From: Clostridium psychrophilum
Lineage (GTDB): Bacteria > Bacillota > Clostridia > Clostridiales > Clostridiaceae
NCBI RefSeq assembly: GCF_018861705.1
Contig: NZ_JAHLEC010000019.1
Coordinates: 1 to 54,142 of the forward strand
DNA: 54,142 bases
Direction: 5' to 3'
Below, one piece after another: positions 1 to 8,258 of this stretch. The first letter of the stretch is position 1. Each line of letters opens with the position of its first letter. Made by a program: the position numbers and the translations under genes. The notes beneath the pieces were generated by a model. That model saw only the letters and a program-made list of their open reading frames with translations, was not told the DNA's origin and did no database searches.

Positions 1-397
1 CAACAAATAAAGCAACATTAAATTTCTTCAGGATACATTTTCACTTTTCAACCCACATTCTAAATCCTAATATTTCCATTATTGTTTTTTCATAAGTTAG
101 TTAACACTATCGTAAATATAATAAATTTACTAGTTTTAGTTTGTGGTAAATCATTATAAATATTCATTTTACTGCAATCTAAAAGATTATAGCAATTAAG
201 AAAATAGCAAGAAAGCTCGAAATATGTTATAATTAGCAAATATGAGTGCAACGAACATTAAAAGAAACAATTATATAATTGAAGTTGATAAAAGTGAAAC
301 ATATTTATTTATATATCAAAGACCTATAAAGTCGGAACTAAATGAAGATTAATCAGCCTAAATATGCTCATATCACTAATAAAAGGTGGTTTCTTAG
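1..397. other. Left-edge non-coding region and helicase 5' leader
   Basis: I see no convincing protein-coding gene in positions 1-397. An extended -10 promoter candidate (TG at 225-226, TATAAT at 228-233) would give a transcript starting near 240, hence a leader of roughly 270 nt before the helicase start codon. A 36-codon open frame at 242-352 has no ribosome site and is not called as a gene. Long leaders are known on cold-induced RNA helicase messages, so a regulatory leader is plausible, but this is inference. Confidence 0.4.
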
Positions 398-481
398 ATG
401 CAATACAATCATGGAAGAAAGTTGTTGTTTCCAATTTTCAAGAAGATTCATAACAGGATATTAGTGATTTGCGACATTTAA
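398..481 (+). CDS. Possible leader peptide (27 aa) upstream of DEAD-box helicase
   Basis: A short frame begins with ATG at 398 and has a good ribosome site (AAAGGTGG at 382-389). It encodes 27 residues, beginning MQYNHGRKLL, and is basic and hydrophobic. It stops 32 bases upstream of the helicase ATG. I do not recognise it. The ribosome site suggests translation, and the position suggests a leader peptide or translational coupling with the helicase. It could also be chance in an AT-rich leader. Confidence 0.35.
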   Translation: MQYNHGRKLLFPIFKKIHNRILVICDI

Positions 482-513
482 AGTTAAAGACAGCCACTTC
501 CAAAGGAGAAAAA

Positions 514-1788
514 ATGTTATTCGATGACTTATTATTAATAACACCAATAAAAAAGGCTTTAAAAGATGAGGGATATGTAGAACCAACCCCTATACAAGAA
601 GCTGCTATTCCTAATATACTGGAGGGTAAAGACTTTCTAGGTTGTGCTCAGACAGGCACCGGAAAGACTGCAGCTTTTGCTATTCCTATTTTACAAACTC
701 TTTGTGGAAAACAAAAGGTTATAAAGGGACCAAAACATATAAAGGCTTTAATACTTGCACCTACTAGGGAACTTGCAATTCAAACTGGAGAGAGTTTTGA
801 ATCATATGGTAAATACATGAATCTTACTAGTACAGTTATTTTTGGTGGAGTATCACAAAAAAAACAAACTGATGCTTTAAAAGATGGAGTAGATATTTTA
901 ATAGCAACTACAGGTAGATTACTTGACTTAATGCAACAGAAGTTTATTAACTTACATCATGTGGAAATGTTTGTACTAGATGAGGCAGATCGTATGCTTG
1001 ACATGGGTTTCTTGCGTGATGTAAAAAAAGTTATTGCGCAATTGCCTAAAGTCAGACAGACTATGTTATTTTCAGCAACTATGCCAAAAGAAATCTCAAA
1101 GCTTGTTGATTTTATTCTTATAGATCCAGTGAAAGTAGCAGTTACACCTGTTTCTTCAACGATTGATCTTATTGATCAGGCGGTGTATTTTGTTGATAAA
1201 AAAAATAAAAAACAATTACTTATTCATATATTAAAAGACAAATCAATAAAATCTGCTTTAGTATTTTCAAGAACAAAACATGGAGCAAATAAAATCACTA
1301 AGGATCTAAATAATGAAGGAATAGAGGCACAAGCTATACATGGCAACAAATCGCAAAATGCTAGACAACTTGCATTGAATAATTTTAAAAGTGGTTTAAC
1401 ACGAGTATTAGTTGCAACGGATATAGCTGCAAGAGGTATTGATGTAGAAGAATTATCTCATGTAATTAATTTTGATTTGCCAAATATTCCAGAAACCTAT
1501 GTTCACAGAATAGGCAGAACTGGCAGAGCTGGGCTTGGTGGAGTTGCATTATCCTTTTGTGATGCAGAGGAAAAACAATATCTTAAGGATATTGAAAAGG
1601 TTATATCTAAATCAATACCAGTAATTGAGGACCATCCTTATCCTGCAAGTGATGTAGAAGTAATACCAAATAAGGTTGAAGTTAAAAAAACTTTTAATTC
1701 AAGATCTCATTCAAATGGGTATGCAAGAAGAAATGGAAGAAATCAAGGCGGAAGACAACAATCTAGAAATACAGGATCGAAAAGATAA
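514..1788 (+). CDS. DEAD-box ATP-dependent RNA helicase
   Basis: This is a 424-aa superfamily 2 RNA helicase that unwinds or remodels RNA in ribosome assembly or mRNA turnover. All core motifs are visible: the Q motif near residues 3-28, AQTGTGKT at 45-52, PTREL near 83, DEAD at 156-159, SAT at 187-189, ARGID near 306 and HRIGRTGR at 331-338. The tail after about residue 395 is basic, rich in Arg, Gly, Asn and Gln, as in RhlE/CshA-type enzymes. I start at ATG 514 because AAAGGAG lies just upstream. A TTG at 469 would add 15 residues but lacks a ribosome site. The gene stands alone, behind a long leader with a small upstream frame, and is followed by a hairpin. Family assignment is firm; the paralog (CshA, DeaD or RhlE) is not. 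Confidence 0.95.
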   Translation: MLFDDLLLITPIKKALKDEGYVEPTPIQEAAIPNILEGKDFLGCAQTGTGKTAAFAIPILQTLCGKQKVIKGPKHIKALILAPTRELAIQTGESFESYGKYMNLTSTVIFGGVSQKKQTDALKDGVDILIATTGRLLDLMQQKFINLHHVEMFVLDEADRMLDMGFLRDVKKVIAQLPKVRQTMLFSATMPKEISKLVDFILIDPVKVAVTPVSSTIDLIDQAVYFVDKKNKKQLLIHILKDKSIKSALVFSRTKHGANKITKDLNNEGIEAQAIHGNKSQNARQLALNNFKSGLTRVLVATDIAARGIDVEELSHVINFDLPNIPETYVHRIGRTGRAGLGGVALSFCDAEEKQYLKDIEKVISKSIPVIEDHPYPASDVEVIPNKVEVKKTFNSRSHSNGYARRNGRNQGGRQQSRNTGSKR

Positions 1789-1808
1789 ATAAGACAAAAT
1801 AGAAAGCG

Positions 1809-1845
1809 TAAAGCCAATGATCATTAATAATAATCATTGGCTTTA
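1809..1845 (+). terminator. Hairpin downstream of helicase gene
   Basis: A perfect 13-bp stem (1809-1821 with 1833-1845) with an 11-nt loop starts 20 bases after the helicase stop. There is only a weak T-rich tail, so it could be a weak terminator or a 3'-end stabiliser. Confidence 0.6.
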
Positions 1846-1878
1846 CTACTCTGTATTTTAAATTTCATACAGAACTAT

Positions 1879-1950
1879 TTAGTAGTCACCGTTTTTAGCC
1901 CTAGCAATACTGCTTGCGAGTGAAATCACGAGTAATTTATTAATTAACAT
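1879..1950 (-). CDS. Putative 23-aa hydrophobic small protein
   Basis: On the minus strand an AGGGAG ribosome site (1960-1965) lies nine bases before ATG 1950. The frame encodes 23 residues, beginning MLINKLLVIS and ending in AKNGDY. The N-terminal half is hydrophobic and the C-terminal end is polar and charged, which would suit a small membrane-associated peptide. I do not recognise the family. It is the only credible frame in the 431-base gap between the helicase and the glutaredoxin. The ribosome site and composition support it, but its size makes chance possible. Confidence 0.4.
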   Translation of the reverse strand: MLINKLLVISLASSIARAKNGDY

Positions 1951-2147
1951 AACTAACATCTCCCTATTATAAGATTAATGTTTGCTTGTCGACTACAATG
2001 ATAGTGTAGCCAGAAACTCAAAAGGTATACGTGAAATATAAATAAAATATTTATATAAAAAGATAATAATTTAATAATAATTAAGTTGAAAGATTGGCTT
2101 ATTTAGTTTTGAAGAATATGAATAAATATAGTAAAATGTATTAAAAT

Positions 2148-2191
2148 AAGAAATGTAAGAAGAATTTTTAAAATTTCTTCTTACATTTCTT
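2148..2191 (-). terminator. Terminator of the glutaredoxin-like gene
   Basis: A perfect 17-bp stem (2148-2164 with 2175-2191) with a 10-nt loop lies 28 bases beyond the stop of the minus-strand glutaredoxin gene. On that strand it is followed by a T-rich stretch. Confidence 0.7.
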
Positions 2192-2219
2192 GTTAAATAT
2201 TGGGTGTCTATTTTTTTTC

Positions 2220-2480
2220 TTATTTAAATGCCTTTTCAAATATCTTATTTACAATATTTTTAGAGACAACGCCTTCATGTATTTTAATCCCATCAACATA
2301 ATAAGTAGGTACATAATAGTAAGTATATTGTTTTGCTATATCAGGTCGAAGTTCTTCATCAATTATTTTAACTTCTATATCGGCATATTGTGGATTTTGT
2401 TTTTTTATATTTTCCATCCAAGCAAGTGCTTTTTTACAGTATGGACACCATTCAGTTACAAACATAATTACCGGTTTCAT
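2220..2480 (-). CDS. Glutaredoxin-like thiol-disulfide oxidoreductase
   Basis: This 86-aa protein has a single thioredoxin-fold domain with the glutaredoxin active site WCPYC (Cys12 and Cys15) and a cis-Pro loop (YVPT) near residue 57. It is a small cytoplasmic redox protein, of normal length for NrdH/glutaredoxin-like proteins. The start is ATG 2480, with a GGTGGTGA ribosome site upstream. It is transcribed alone on the minus strand, from a promoter at 2505-2533 to the hairpin at 2148-2191. Its partner reductase is not in the window. Family is secure; the physiological substrate is unknown. Confidence 0.88.
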   Translation of the reverse strand: MKPVIMFVTEWCPYCKKALAWMENIKKQNPQYADIEVKIIDEELRPDIAKQYTYYYVPTYYVDGIKIHEGVVSKNIVNKIFEKAFK

Positions 2481-2504
2481 TTATTATCACCACCAAACTT
2501 TAAT

Positions 2505-2533
2505 ATTATAATATATAATATTAAATATATCAA
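2505..2533 (-). promoter_or_regulatory. Promoter of the glutaredoxin-like gene
   Basis: Read on the minus strand, TTGATA (2533-2528), a 17-nt spacer and TATAAT (2510-2505) form a sigma-A type promoter a short distance upstream of ATG 2480. Confidence 0.65.
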
Positions 2534-2762
2534 TAGCATTTACACCTTTATAAATATTAAGTTTAGTATAGCGGAGTATATAAGTAAATTGCAATAAATA
2601 AAAATAACCAAATAATTAAGGCAACTAATCGTAATTAATAGATATAAGTTAAAAAATTTGTTATAATAAACTAGTCTAAAAACAAATTATTATAATTAAT
2701 ACCTGAAAAACATAAAGAAAATTTCTATTATTAATTAATATAAGAAAATGAGGAGAACATAA

Positions 2763-3794
2763 ATGCAAACAATAAAACAGCTATGCAAGAGAGAATCAAT
2801 GGTTAAAATACTAATATTTGTAACAATAGTATTGTTTTTATACTTAATAAGATCTATTTTCAATTTGATTTTATTAACTTTTATGATTACTTATTTAGTT
2901 AATAGTATGCAAAGCTTATTAGTTAATCAAATAAGTAAAATTGTAAAAGTTAATTCAACGCTTATTACAATAATTATATATGTGTTTATAACAGTTACTA
3001 TAGTTCTTCTTGCTGTGAAATATATACCAATTGCTATTTCTGAAAGTATAATTATTTTAGATAAATTGGAATATACCAAATTTACAAAAGGCACAAAAGG
3101 GGTTATGTTATATTTATCACCAATATTTAATAGAATTGACATAGCAAGTTATGCTAAAGCGGGTATACAAGGTATTATGCTTTTTGTAACTAATTTGGGA
3201 AAATGGAGTATAAATTTTTTTATGGCACTTTTGTTAAGTTTAGTGTTTATCCTGCAAAAAAATAGTATTTTAATGTTTGTATACAAGTTTAAACATAGTA
3301 AATTATCTGTGGCATATGATTATTTTAGCTATTTTGGTAATAACTTTTTAAATTCTTTTGGTAAAGTTATACAGGCACAAATAATGATAGCTATAACTAA
3401 TACAGTATTATCTGTTGTTGGACTTACTATAATGGGATTTCCGCAATTGTTTGCTCTTGCATTTATGATATTTATTTTAAGTCTTGTACCTGTGGCGGGA
3501 GTATTTATTTCCCTTGTGCCACTATGTTTAATCGCTTTTAAAATAGGTGGATTAATTAAAGTCTTATTTGTACTTATAATGATTTTCGTAATACATGCTA
3601 TTGAGAGTTATGTGTTGAATCCAAAGTTTATGTCTGATACAACACACCTTCCTATATTTTTTACATTTGCGATATTAATAGTTTCAGAACATTTTATGGG
3701 AACTTGGGGTCTTATACTGGGTATACCAATTTTTATATTTGTGTTAGATTTAGTTGGAGTGGAGCTTAACGAAAAAAGCGAAACGAAAATATAA
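2763..3794 (+). CDS. AI-2E family membrane protein (first of two)
   Basis: This 343-aa polytopic membrane protein has the layout of the AI-2E transporter family (PF01594): a pair of N-terminal membrane segments (about residues 15-50), another near 62-85, a soluble stretch, then a hydrophobic C-terminal block from about 205 on with the PxxGxxIS-type and GxWGLILGIP segments. Members have been described as autoinducer-2 exporters, small-molecule permeases or Na+/H+ antiporters, so the substrate cannot be deduced. The start is ATG 2763 after AGGAGAAC. A paralog lies at 40584-41612. The gene appears to be monocistronic. Confidence 0.85.
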   Translation: MQTIKQLCKRESMVKILIFVTIVLFLYLIRSIFNLILLTFMITYLVNSMQSLLVNQISKIVKVNSTLITIIIYVFITVTIVLLAVKYIPIAISESIIILDKLEYTKFTKGTKGVMLYLSPIFNRIDIASYAKAGIQGIMLFVTNLGKWSINFFMALLLSLVFILQKNSILMFVYKFKHSKLSVAYDYFSYFGNNFLNSFGKVIQAQIMIAITNTVLSVVGLTIMGFPQLFALAFMIFILSLVPVAGVFISLVPLCLIAFKIGGLIKVLFVLIMIFVIHAIESYVLNPKFMSDTTHLPIFFTFAILIVSEHFMGTWGLILGIPIFIFVLDLVGVELNEKSETKI

Positions 3795-3859
3795 CAAATT
3801 ATTACTTAAAATAAAGATATAAATGAATTTAATGGTGTTTAAGAAAGGCAGTGATTTTT

Positions 3860-4723
3860 GTGGCAATAGAAAATATGGAATCCATCCTAAAATGTCCTGT
3901 ATGCAATTTAGGATTAAAAAAACATGAGAAACAATACATATGCTTAAATAATCATTCTTATGATATTGCTAGCAAAGGATATATTAATCTTCTATTAGCA
4001 AATCAAAAGAAAACAAAAGATCCCGGGGACAGCAAAGAAATGATGGAAGGGCGCAAGGACTTTTTAAATAAGGGTTACTATCATATTTTCTCTGAAAAAT
4101 TGAATGAGATAATAATATCAAACATAAGCACAAGCAATACAAATGTACTTGATGTTGGTTGCGGTGAAGGATATTTTTTATCAAGACTAAAGGAAGCGAT
4201 ATGTAACCAAAAATCAAATTCTTTAATAGATAAAGAATTTGATTTTTACGGTGTAGATATTTCGAAAACCGCAATTACTCACGCAATTCAAAGAGATAAA
4301 AATGTTAACTTTATTGTAAGTAGTAACTTTAATTTGCCTATAATGTCAAATACTATAGACATTATTATCAGAAATTTTGCACCTTCTGATGATACTGAAC
4401 TTAAGAGGGTATTAAGAGATAATGGTAAGCTAGTTGTGGTAACCCCTGGGATTGAACATTTATATGGGTTAAAGGAGATATTATATGTAAATCCTAGAAA
4501 ACATGATGAAAAAGATTTATCTTTTGAAGGTTTTAAATTAATAAAAAGCACACAGGTAAAGTACAATATTCACATTGAAGATAGTGAAAGTGTAAAAAAT
4601 CTTATTTCAATGACTCCTTACTATTGGACTTTTGACAAATGTATGAGTGAAAAAGCAAGCAGTACTCCAAATTTGTCAACTGCACTTCACTTTATTATAA
4701 GCGTATATGAAAAAGTTAAGTAA
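3860..4723 (+). CDS. rlmA: 23S rRNA (guanine-N1)-methyltransferase, RlmA type
   Basis: This 287-aa protein has an N-terminal zinc-binding module (CPVC ... C-x-N-x-H near residues 11-30) followed by a class I SAM-dependent methyltransferase domain with the motif I segment VLDVGCGEGYF near residue 95 and a later NFAPSDD-like segment. This is the RlmA/RrmA layout, which methylates N1 of G745 or G748 in 23S rRNA helix 35 and can affect macrolide or tylosin susceptibility. I prefer GTG 3860 because GAAAGG lies at a normal distance; an in-frame GTG at 3851 is too close to it. Whether it is the RlmA-I or RlmA-II type cannot be read from sequence alone. Confidence 0.85.
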   Translation: MAIENMESILKCPVCNLGLKKHEKQYICLNNHSYDIASKGYINLLLANQKKTKDPGDSKEMMEGRKDFLNKGYYHIFSEKLNEIIISNISTSNTNVLDVGCGEGYFLSRLKEAICNQKSNSLIDKEFDFYGVDISKTAITHAIQRDKNVNFIVSSNFNLPIMSNTIDIIIRNFAPSDDTELKRVLRDNGKLVVVTPGIEHLYGLKEILYVNPRKHDEKDLSFEGFKLIKSTQVKYNIHIEDSESVKNLISMTPYYWTFDKCMSEKASSTPNLSTALHFIISVYEKVK

Positions 4724-4750
4724 AATCTATAAAATATTAGAGGTGCATTT

Positions 4751-4984
4751 ATGACTAATGATGAAATGTATAAACGTGTAATAGTTATGACAAGTATTAA
4801 GACTGCAAAAAGTTTTATTACAACTTATGACATAAGTAAAAGAGATTTAGGCAAGCTTTGTAAAAAATTTAATATATTCGTAGAAAGTAAGGCTACTAAG
4901 GATGAAATGCTTGATAGATTCTTAGGAGAAACGTTGGGTAAAAAATTAAGAAACAAGGTAATCAACAAACATAATACTAGATAA
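4751..4984 (+). CDS. Hypothetical protein, 77 aa
   Basis: This is a small, strongly basic, soluble protein starting at ATG 4751 after AGAGGTG, 27 bases downstream of rlmA and probably cotranscribed with it. It has no membrane segment or cysteine. The C-terminal half is helix-like with a pattern (KDEMLDRFLG) loosely like small SAP/Rho-N nucleic-acid binding modules, but the resemblance is too weak for a functional call. The ribosome site, spacing and composition suggest a real gene. Confidence 0.65.
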   Translation: MTNDEMYKRVIVMTSIKTAKSFITTYDISKRDLGKLCKKFNIFVESKATKDEMLDRFLGETLGKKLRNKVINKHNTR

Positions 4985-5087
4985 ATATTATATTACAAAG
5001 AATATAAATAGGAATTGGAAAGAATACAATAATATAAAATGTATAAATAACTTTATTTAATAAAATAATACCCATGAGGTGAAAATA

Positions 5088-6098
5088 ATGAAGTTGTTTA
5101 TACCAGATATTGCATATATAGATCCTAAGATATTAAAATATGAATCATCAAAAAAAATTATAAATTATCTAGAAAAACTAAATGTGCCAATTGTTAATTC
5201 TAAAAAGGTGGTAATTGATAGTGGATCACCTGAAAAAAATTACGCAACTGCTAAAAAGACTGTTTTATTTACGACAAATGGGCAAAAAAAATTAGTGAGT
5301 TGTAAACCATCTGCAGACTATCAATTTTCTTTATCTAGTTCTTGTCCAGCTAATTGTGAATACTGCTATCTTCAAACTACTCAAGGTGAAAAACCTTTTA
5401 TGAAGATTTTTCTTAATATTGAAGAGATTTTGGAAGTCATTCAAAGTTATATAGATGATAATTATCCAAAAATCACTGCTTTTGAGTGTTCAAGTATCAC
5501 TGATCCTATTGCTCTTGAACATTTAAGTGGAAATCTAAAAAGGTGCATTGAATTTTTTGGCAAAAGTTCAAAAGGTAGGCTAAGGCTTGTAACAAAATTT
5601 GATGATGTTGATCCTTTTCTGAAGCTAAATCATAACAAGCATACAAAGTTTAGATTTACGGTAAACTCGCGTTACGTAATAAATAATTTTGAACATAATA
5701 CAGCAGATTTTCATGAGAGATTATTGGCTATTAAAAAAATTGCTGCTGCTGGATATCCAATAGGATTTTTAATTGCACCAATTATGATATATGATAATTG
5801 GAAAGAAGAATATAAGGAATTAATAGATACATTAAAAATAGCATTAGAGGATTACAATGATGAAATAAGTTTTGAACTTATTCAACATAGATTTACAAAA
5901 GCTGCAAAGGAACTTATAATTCAAAGATTTAAGAATACTAAACTTGATTTAAACGAAGAAATGAGATTACTAAAATGGGGTCCTTATGGTAAATTTAAAT
6001 ATGTTTATAAAAAAAACGAGAGTGAGGAAATAAGAAATTATATTTCTAATCTTATAAACAACAATTTCGATAATGCAATAATTGACTATTTTACATAG
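5088..6098 (+). CDS. splB: Spore photoproduct lyase
   Basis: This 336-aa radical SAM enzyme repairs 5-thyminyl-5,6-dihydrothymine dimers (spore photoproduct) in DNA during germination. The 4Fe-4S motif Cys86-x3-Cys90-x2-Cys93 (CPANCEYC) is present, as is the C-terminal family pattern FELIQHRFTK and an ending in Asp-Tyr-Phe-Thr. Length matches the family. I start at ATG 5088, preceded by GAGGTG at a six-base spacing; a GTG at 5079 overlaps the ribosome site. Compared with my memory of the Bacillus enzyme, the radical-quenching cysteine (Cys141 there) is not exactly at the expected place; Cys134 lies two residues earlier. The gene indicates an endospore former. It ends at a strong convergent terminator. 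Confidence 0.93.
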   Translation: MKLFIPDIAYIDPKILKYESSKKIINYLEKLNVPIVNSKKVVIDSGSPEKNYATAKKTVLFTTNGQKKLVSCKPSADYQFSLSSSCPANCEYCYLQTTQGEKPFMKIFLNIEEILEVIQSYIDDNYPKITAFECSSITDPIALEHLSGNLKRCIEFFGKSSKGRLRLVTKFDDVDPFLKLNHNKHTKFRFTVNSRYVINNFEHNTADFHERLLAIKKIAAAGYPIGFLIAPIMIYDNWKEEYKELIDTLKIALEDYNDEISFELIQHRFTKAAKELIIQRFKNTKLDLNEEMRLLKWGPYGKFKYVYKKNESEEIRNYISNLINNNFDNAIIDYFT

Positions 6099-6134
6099 AA
6101 ATGAGATTGTTTATTTGCTATATAAAATAGTAAT

Positions 6135-6180
6135 TCAAATAAACCATTATAAGGGCTAGCCTTTATAATGGTTTATTTGA
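6135..6180. terminator. Bidirectional terminator between splB and aat
   Basis: An 18-bp arm pair (6135-6152 with 6163-6180), extended by a G-C top with one bulged T, separates the convergent splB and aat genes. A-rich and T-rich flanks let it serve both strands. Confidence 0.75.
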
Positions 6181-6194
6181 AAAATGTAGGCAAA

Positions 6195-6863
6195 TTAAAA
6201 GCATAATTTTAGTGGTAAAATCGAAATTCCTTTTTTTACAATTTCTAAAAATTCTTTCCTGGGCATATTAATTGCTCCTAAACTTTCTAAATGATTTGTA
6301 TGAACTTGACAATCAATTAGAATAAATCCTTTGCTTTCTAAAACCTTGCCGAGGGCAATAAATGCTGTTTTAGAGGCGTTATCCATAGTTGAAAACATTG
6401 ATTCACCAAAAAAACATTTTCCCAAACTTACACCATAAAGTCCACCAACTAATTTATCATCAAGCCAAGTCTCAACTGAATGAGCAAACCCAAGTTCATA
6501 AAGGTTGCAGTAAGCTTCTATCATTTCAGGCGTAATCCATGTGCCTGTTTTTTTCCTAACACTTGAACAATTAGATATAACATCTCTAAAACAAGTATCA
6601 AAGGTAACTTTATATGTATCTTTTTTAATTAATTTTTTCATAGAGTGAGAAGTTTTAATATCTTTTGGATAAATAATAAATCTTGGATCAGGTGACCACC
6701 AAAGTATTGGGTCATCATCTGAGTACCATGGAAATATTCCATTAGAATATGCAAGTAATAATCTTTCCACAGATAAATCGCCCTCAATAGCTAAAAGACC
6801 ATCATCATCTGAAAAAGATGGGTTTGGAAATACTAAATCATTTGATAATCTATAAACTGTCAT
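6195..6863 (-). CDS. aat: Leucyl/phenylalanyl-tRNA--protein transferase
   Basis: This 222-aa cytoplasmic enzyme transfers Leu or Phe from aminoacyl-tRNA to N-terminal Lys or Arg of proteins, creating an N-degron for ClpS/ClpAP-type proteolysis. Family signatures are clear: [20 protein letters not shown] near residues 44-63 and [19 protein letters not shown] near 140-158. I chose ATG 6863 because GGAG lies six bases upstream; the in-frame TTG at 6869 lacks this. The enzyme is best known from proteobacteria. No clpS is visible here. It is a single-gene unit facing splB, and the 282-base gap before the next gene holds only AT-rich sequence. Confidence 0.93.
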   Translation of the reverse strand: MTVYRLSNDLVFPNPSFSDDDGLLAIEGDLSVERLLLAYSNGIFPWYSDDDPILWWSPDPRFIIYPKDIKTSHSMKKLIKKDTYKVTFDTCFRDVISNCSSVRKKTGTWITPEMIEAYCNLYELGFAHSVETWLDDKLVGGLYGVSLGKCFFGESMFSTMDNASKTAFIALGKVLESKGFILIDCQVHTNHLESLGAINMPRKEFLEIVKKGISILPLKLCF

Positions 6864-7145
6864 AATCAACTCCTTTCTAAATATACGTGATTATAATTTA
6901 TATTTTAAAATTATATTACACTATAATCTTATATTTAAAATAACTTAACAACTTCTATAATAACATTATAGATGTAATAATTTTAAAAAAATCTACATAA
7001 ATATTATTTTGGTAAATAATATTATAACTACAAAAAATGGATAAAAAGCACATTAATGAGCATGCTAGAAATAAAAAAGTATATTTTTTTTAAAAGTGTT
7101 AATATATATAATATATCAACTAAAATTTTGAGAGGATGTTTTTAT

Positions 7146-8141
7146 ATGAAGTTATCTTACAATGAAAGAATAAATAATGTAAAACCAGTGGTTGTTGTAA
7201 GTAGATGCTTAGGGTTTGAAGCATGTAGGTATAATGGTCAGAAGGATAGTTGCAATTTAATAGAAAAACTAAAGGATTATGTAGATTTTATAACGGTGTG
7301 CCCAGAAGTTCAAATAGGTTTAGAAACACCTAGAGAAGCAATAAGAGTAATCAAAGAAGATGAGTTATCACCTACAAGGTTAGTACAACATCAAACAGAA
7401 AGAGAATTAAGTAAAGAAATGTACGAGTTTGGAAAAGAGTTCCTTTTAAATATTCCAAAGGTCGATGGTTTTTTACTAAAGAGCAAATCCCCATCTTGTG
7501 GTATAAAGGAAGTAAAAATATACAAAGGGATTGGAAAGGGTTCAGCATCAGTAAAGGGTAAAGGATTATTCGGTGAACTTGTGATGGAATCTTTTCATTA
7601 TTTGGCTGTTGAAGATGATGGGAGAGTTAAAAACTATAATATAAGACAACATTTTTTAACAAAACTATATATTATGAAGAACTTTAGAGTTATAGAAGAA
7701 AATATGCTTATAGAAGATTTAGTAGAGTTTCATAGAACTAACAAACTTCTTTTAATGTCATATAATCAAAAACAACTAAAAATATTAGGCAGTATAGTAG
7801 GGAGACATGGAGAATTAAATGTCAAGCAAGTTTATAAAGAATATGCAAAAAATCTTAGTCTTGCCCTTAACAAATTACCTAGATACACATCAAATATAAA
7901 TGTGCTTACAAAATCTATGGGTTACTTTTCGGATAAATTAACACATAGAGAAAAAGAGTTTATTTTAAATACAATAGAGCAATATAGAGAAAGTAAAGTA
8001 CCTTTTAGTGTTCCTCTTTATGTTATAAAATCAAATGCAATACGTTTTGAAGAAAAAAATCTTGTTAATCAAACTTTCTTTGAACCTTATCCTCTACAAT
8101 TAGATAATGTTACTGATTCTGGTAAGGGATTAAATAAATGA
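7146..8141 (+). CDS. DUF523-DUF1722 fusion protein (YbgA-like; TudS-related N domain)
   Basis: This 331-aa protein has two domains. The N-terminal half (about 10-160) is DUF523, with conserved cysteines in SRCLGFEACRYNG, VCPEVQIGL and KSKSPSCGIK. The C-terminal half (about 195-315) is DUF1722, the YbgA-like helical domain. Stand-alone DUF523 proteins include TudS, a [4Fe-4S]-dependent desulfidase acting on thiouracil. The same three cysteine segments here suggest an iron-sulfur desulfidase-like function, but the fused protein is not characterised to my knowledge. I start at ATG 7146 after GAGAGGATG; an in-frame ATG at 7056 is not supported by a ribosome site. It is transcribed alone. Confidence 0.85.
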   Translation: MKLSYNERINNVKPVVVVSRCLGFEACRYNGQKDSCNLIEKLKDYVDFITVCPEVQIGLETPREAIRVIKEDELSPTRLVQHQTERELSKEMYEFGKEFLLNIPKVDGFLLKSKSPSCGIKEVKIYKGIGKGSASVKGKGLFGELVMESFHYLAVEDDGRVKNYNIRQHFLTKLYIMKNFRVIEENMLIEDLVEFHRTNKLLLMSYNQKQLKILGSIVGRHGELNVKQVYKEYAKNLSLALNKLPRYTSNINVLTKSMGYFSDKLTHREKEFILNTIEQYRESKVPFSVPLYVIKSNAIRFEEKNLVNQTFFEPYPLQLDNVTDSGKGLNK

Positions 8142-8153
8142 CATAAAATATTT

Positions 8154-8211
8154 AATTGTTATAATATATTTTATAAATATTGAATTGTTATAATATATTT
8201 TATAAATATTG
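8154..8211 (+). repeat. 29-bp tandem duplication in promoter region
   Basis: Two perfect head-to-tail copies of a 29-bp unit (8154-8182 and 8183-8211) lie between the DUF523 gene and the exported-protein gene. Each copy carries a TATAAT hexamer, so the duplication may double a -10 element for the downstream gene. Confidence 0.85.
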
Positions 8212-8258
8212 AATTAATTAACCTTATTTGGACATAATTCCAAGTAAGGAGGGATAAT

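Noticed and set aside
242-352. 36-codon frame in the helicase leader
   Set aside because: It has no ribosome site and would begin almost at the transcript start; it is left as part of the leader.
2190-2597. 135-codon plus-strand frame rich in Phe, Ile and Tyr
   Set aside because: It is antisense to the glutaredoxin-like gene, has no ribosome site and its composition is that of a complementary-strand AT-rich shadow.
8154-8211. CRISPR-like repeat
   Set aside because: The two copies are directly adjacent without spacers; it is a simple tandem duplication.
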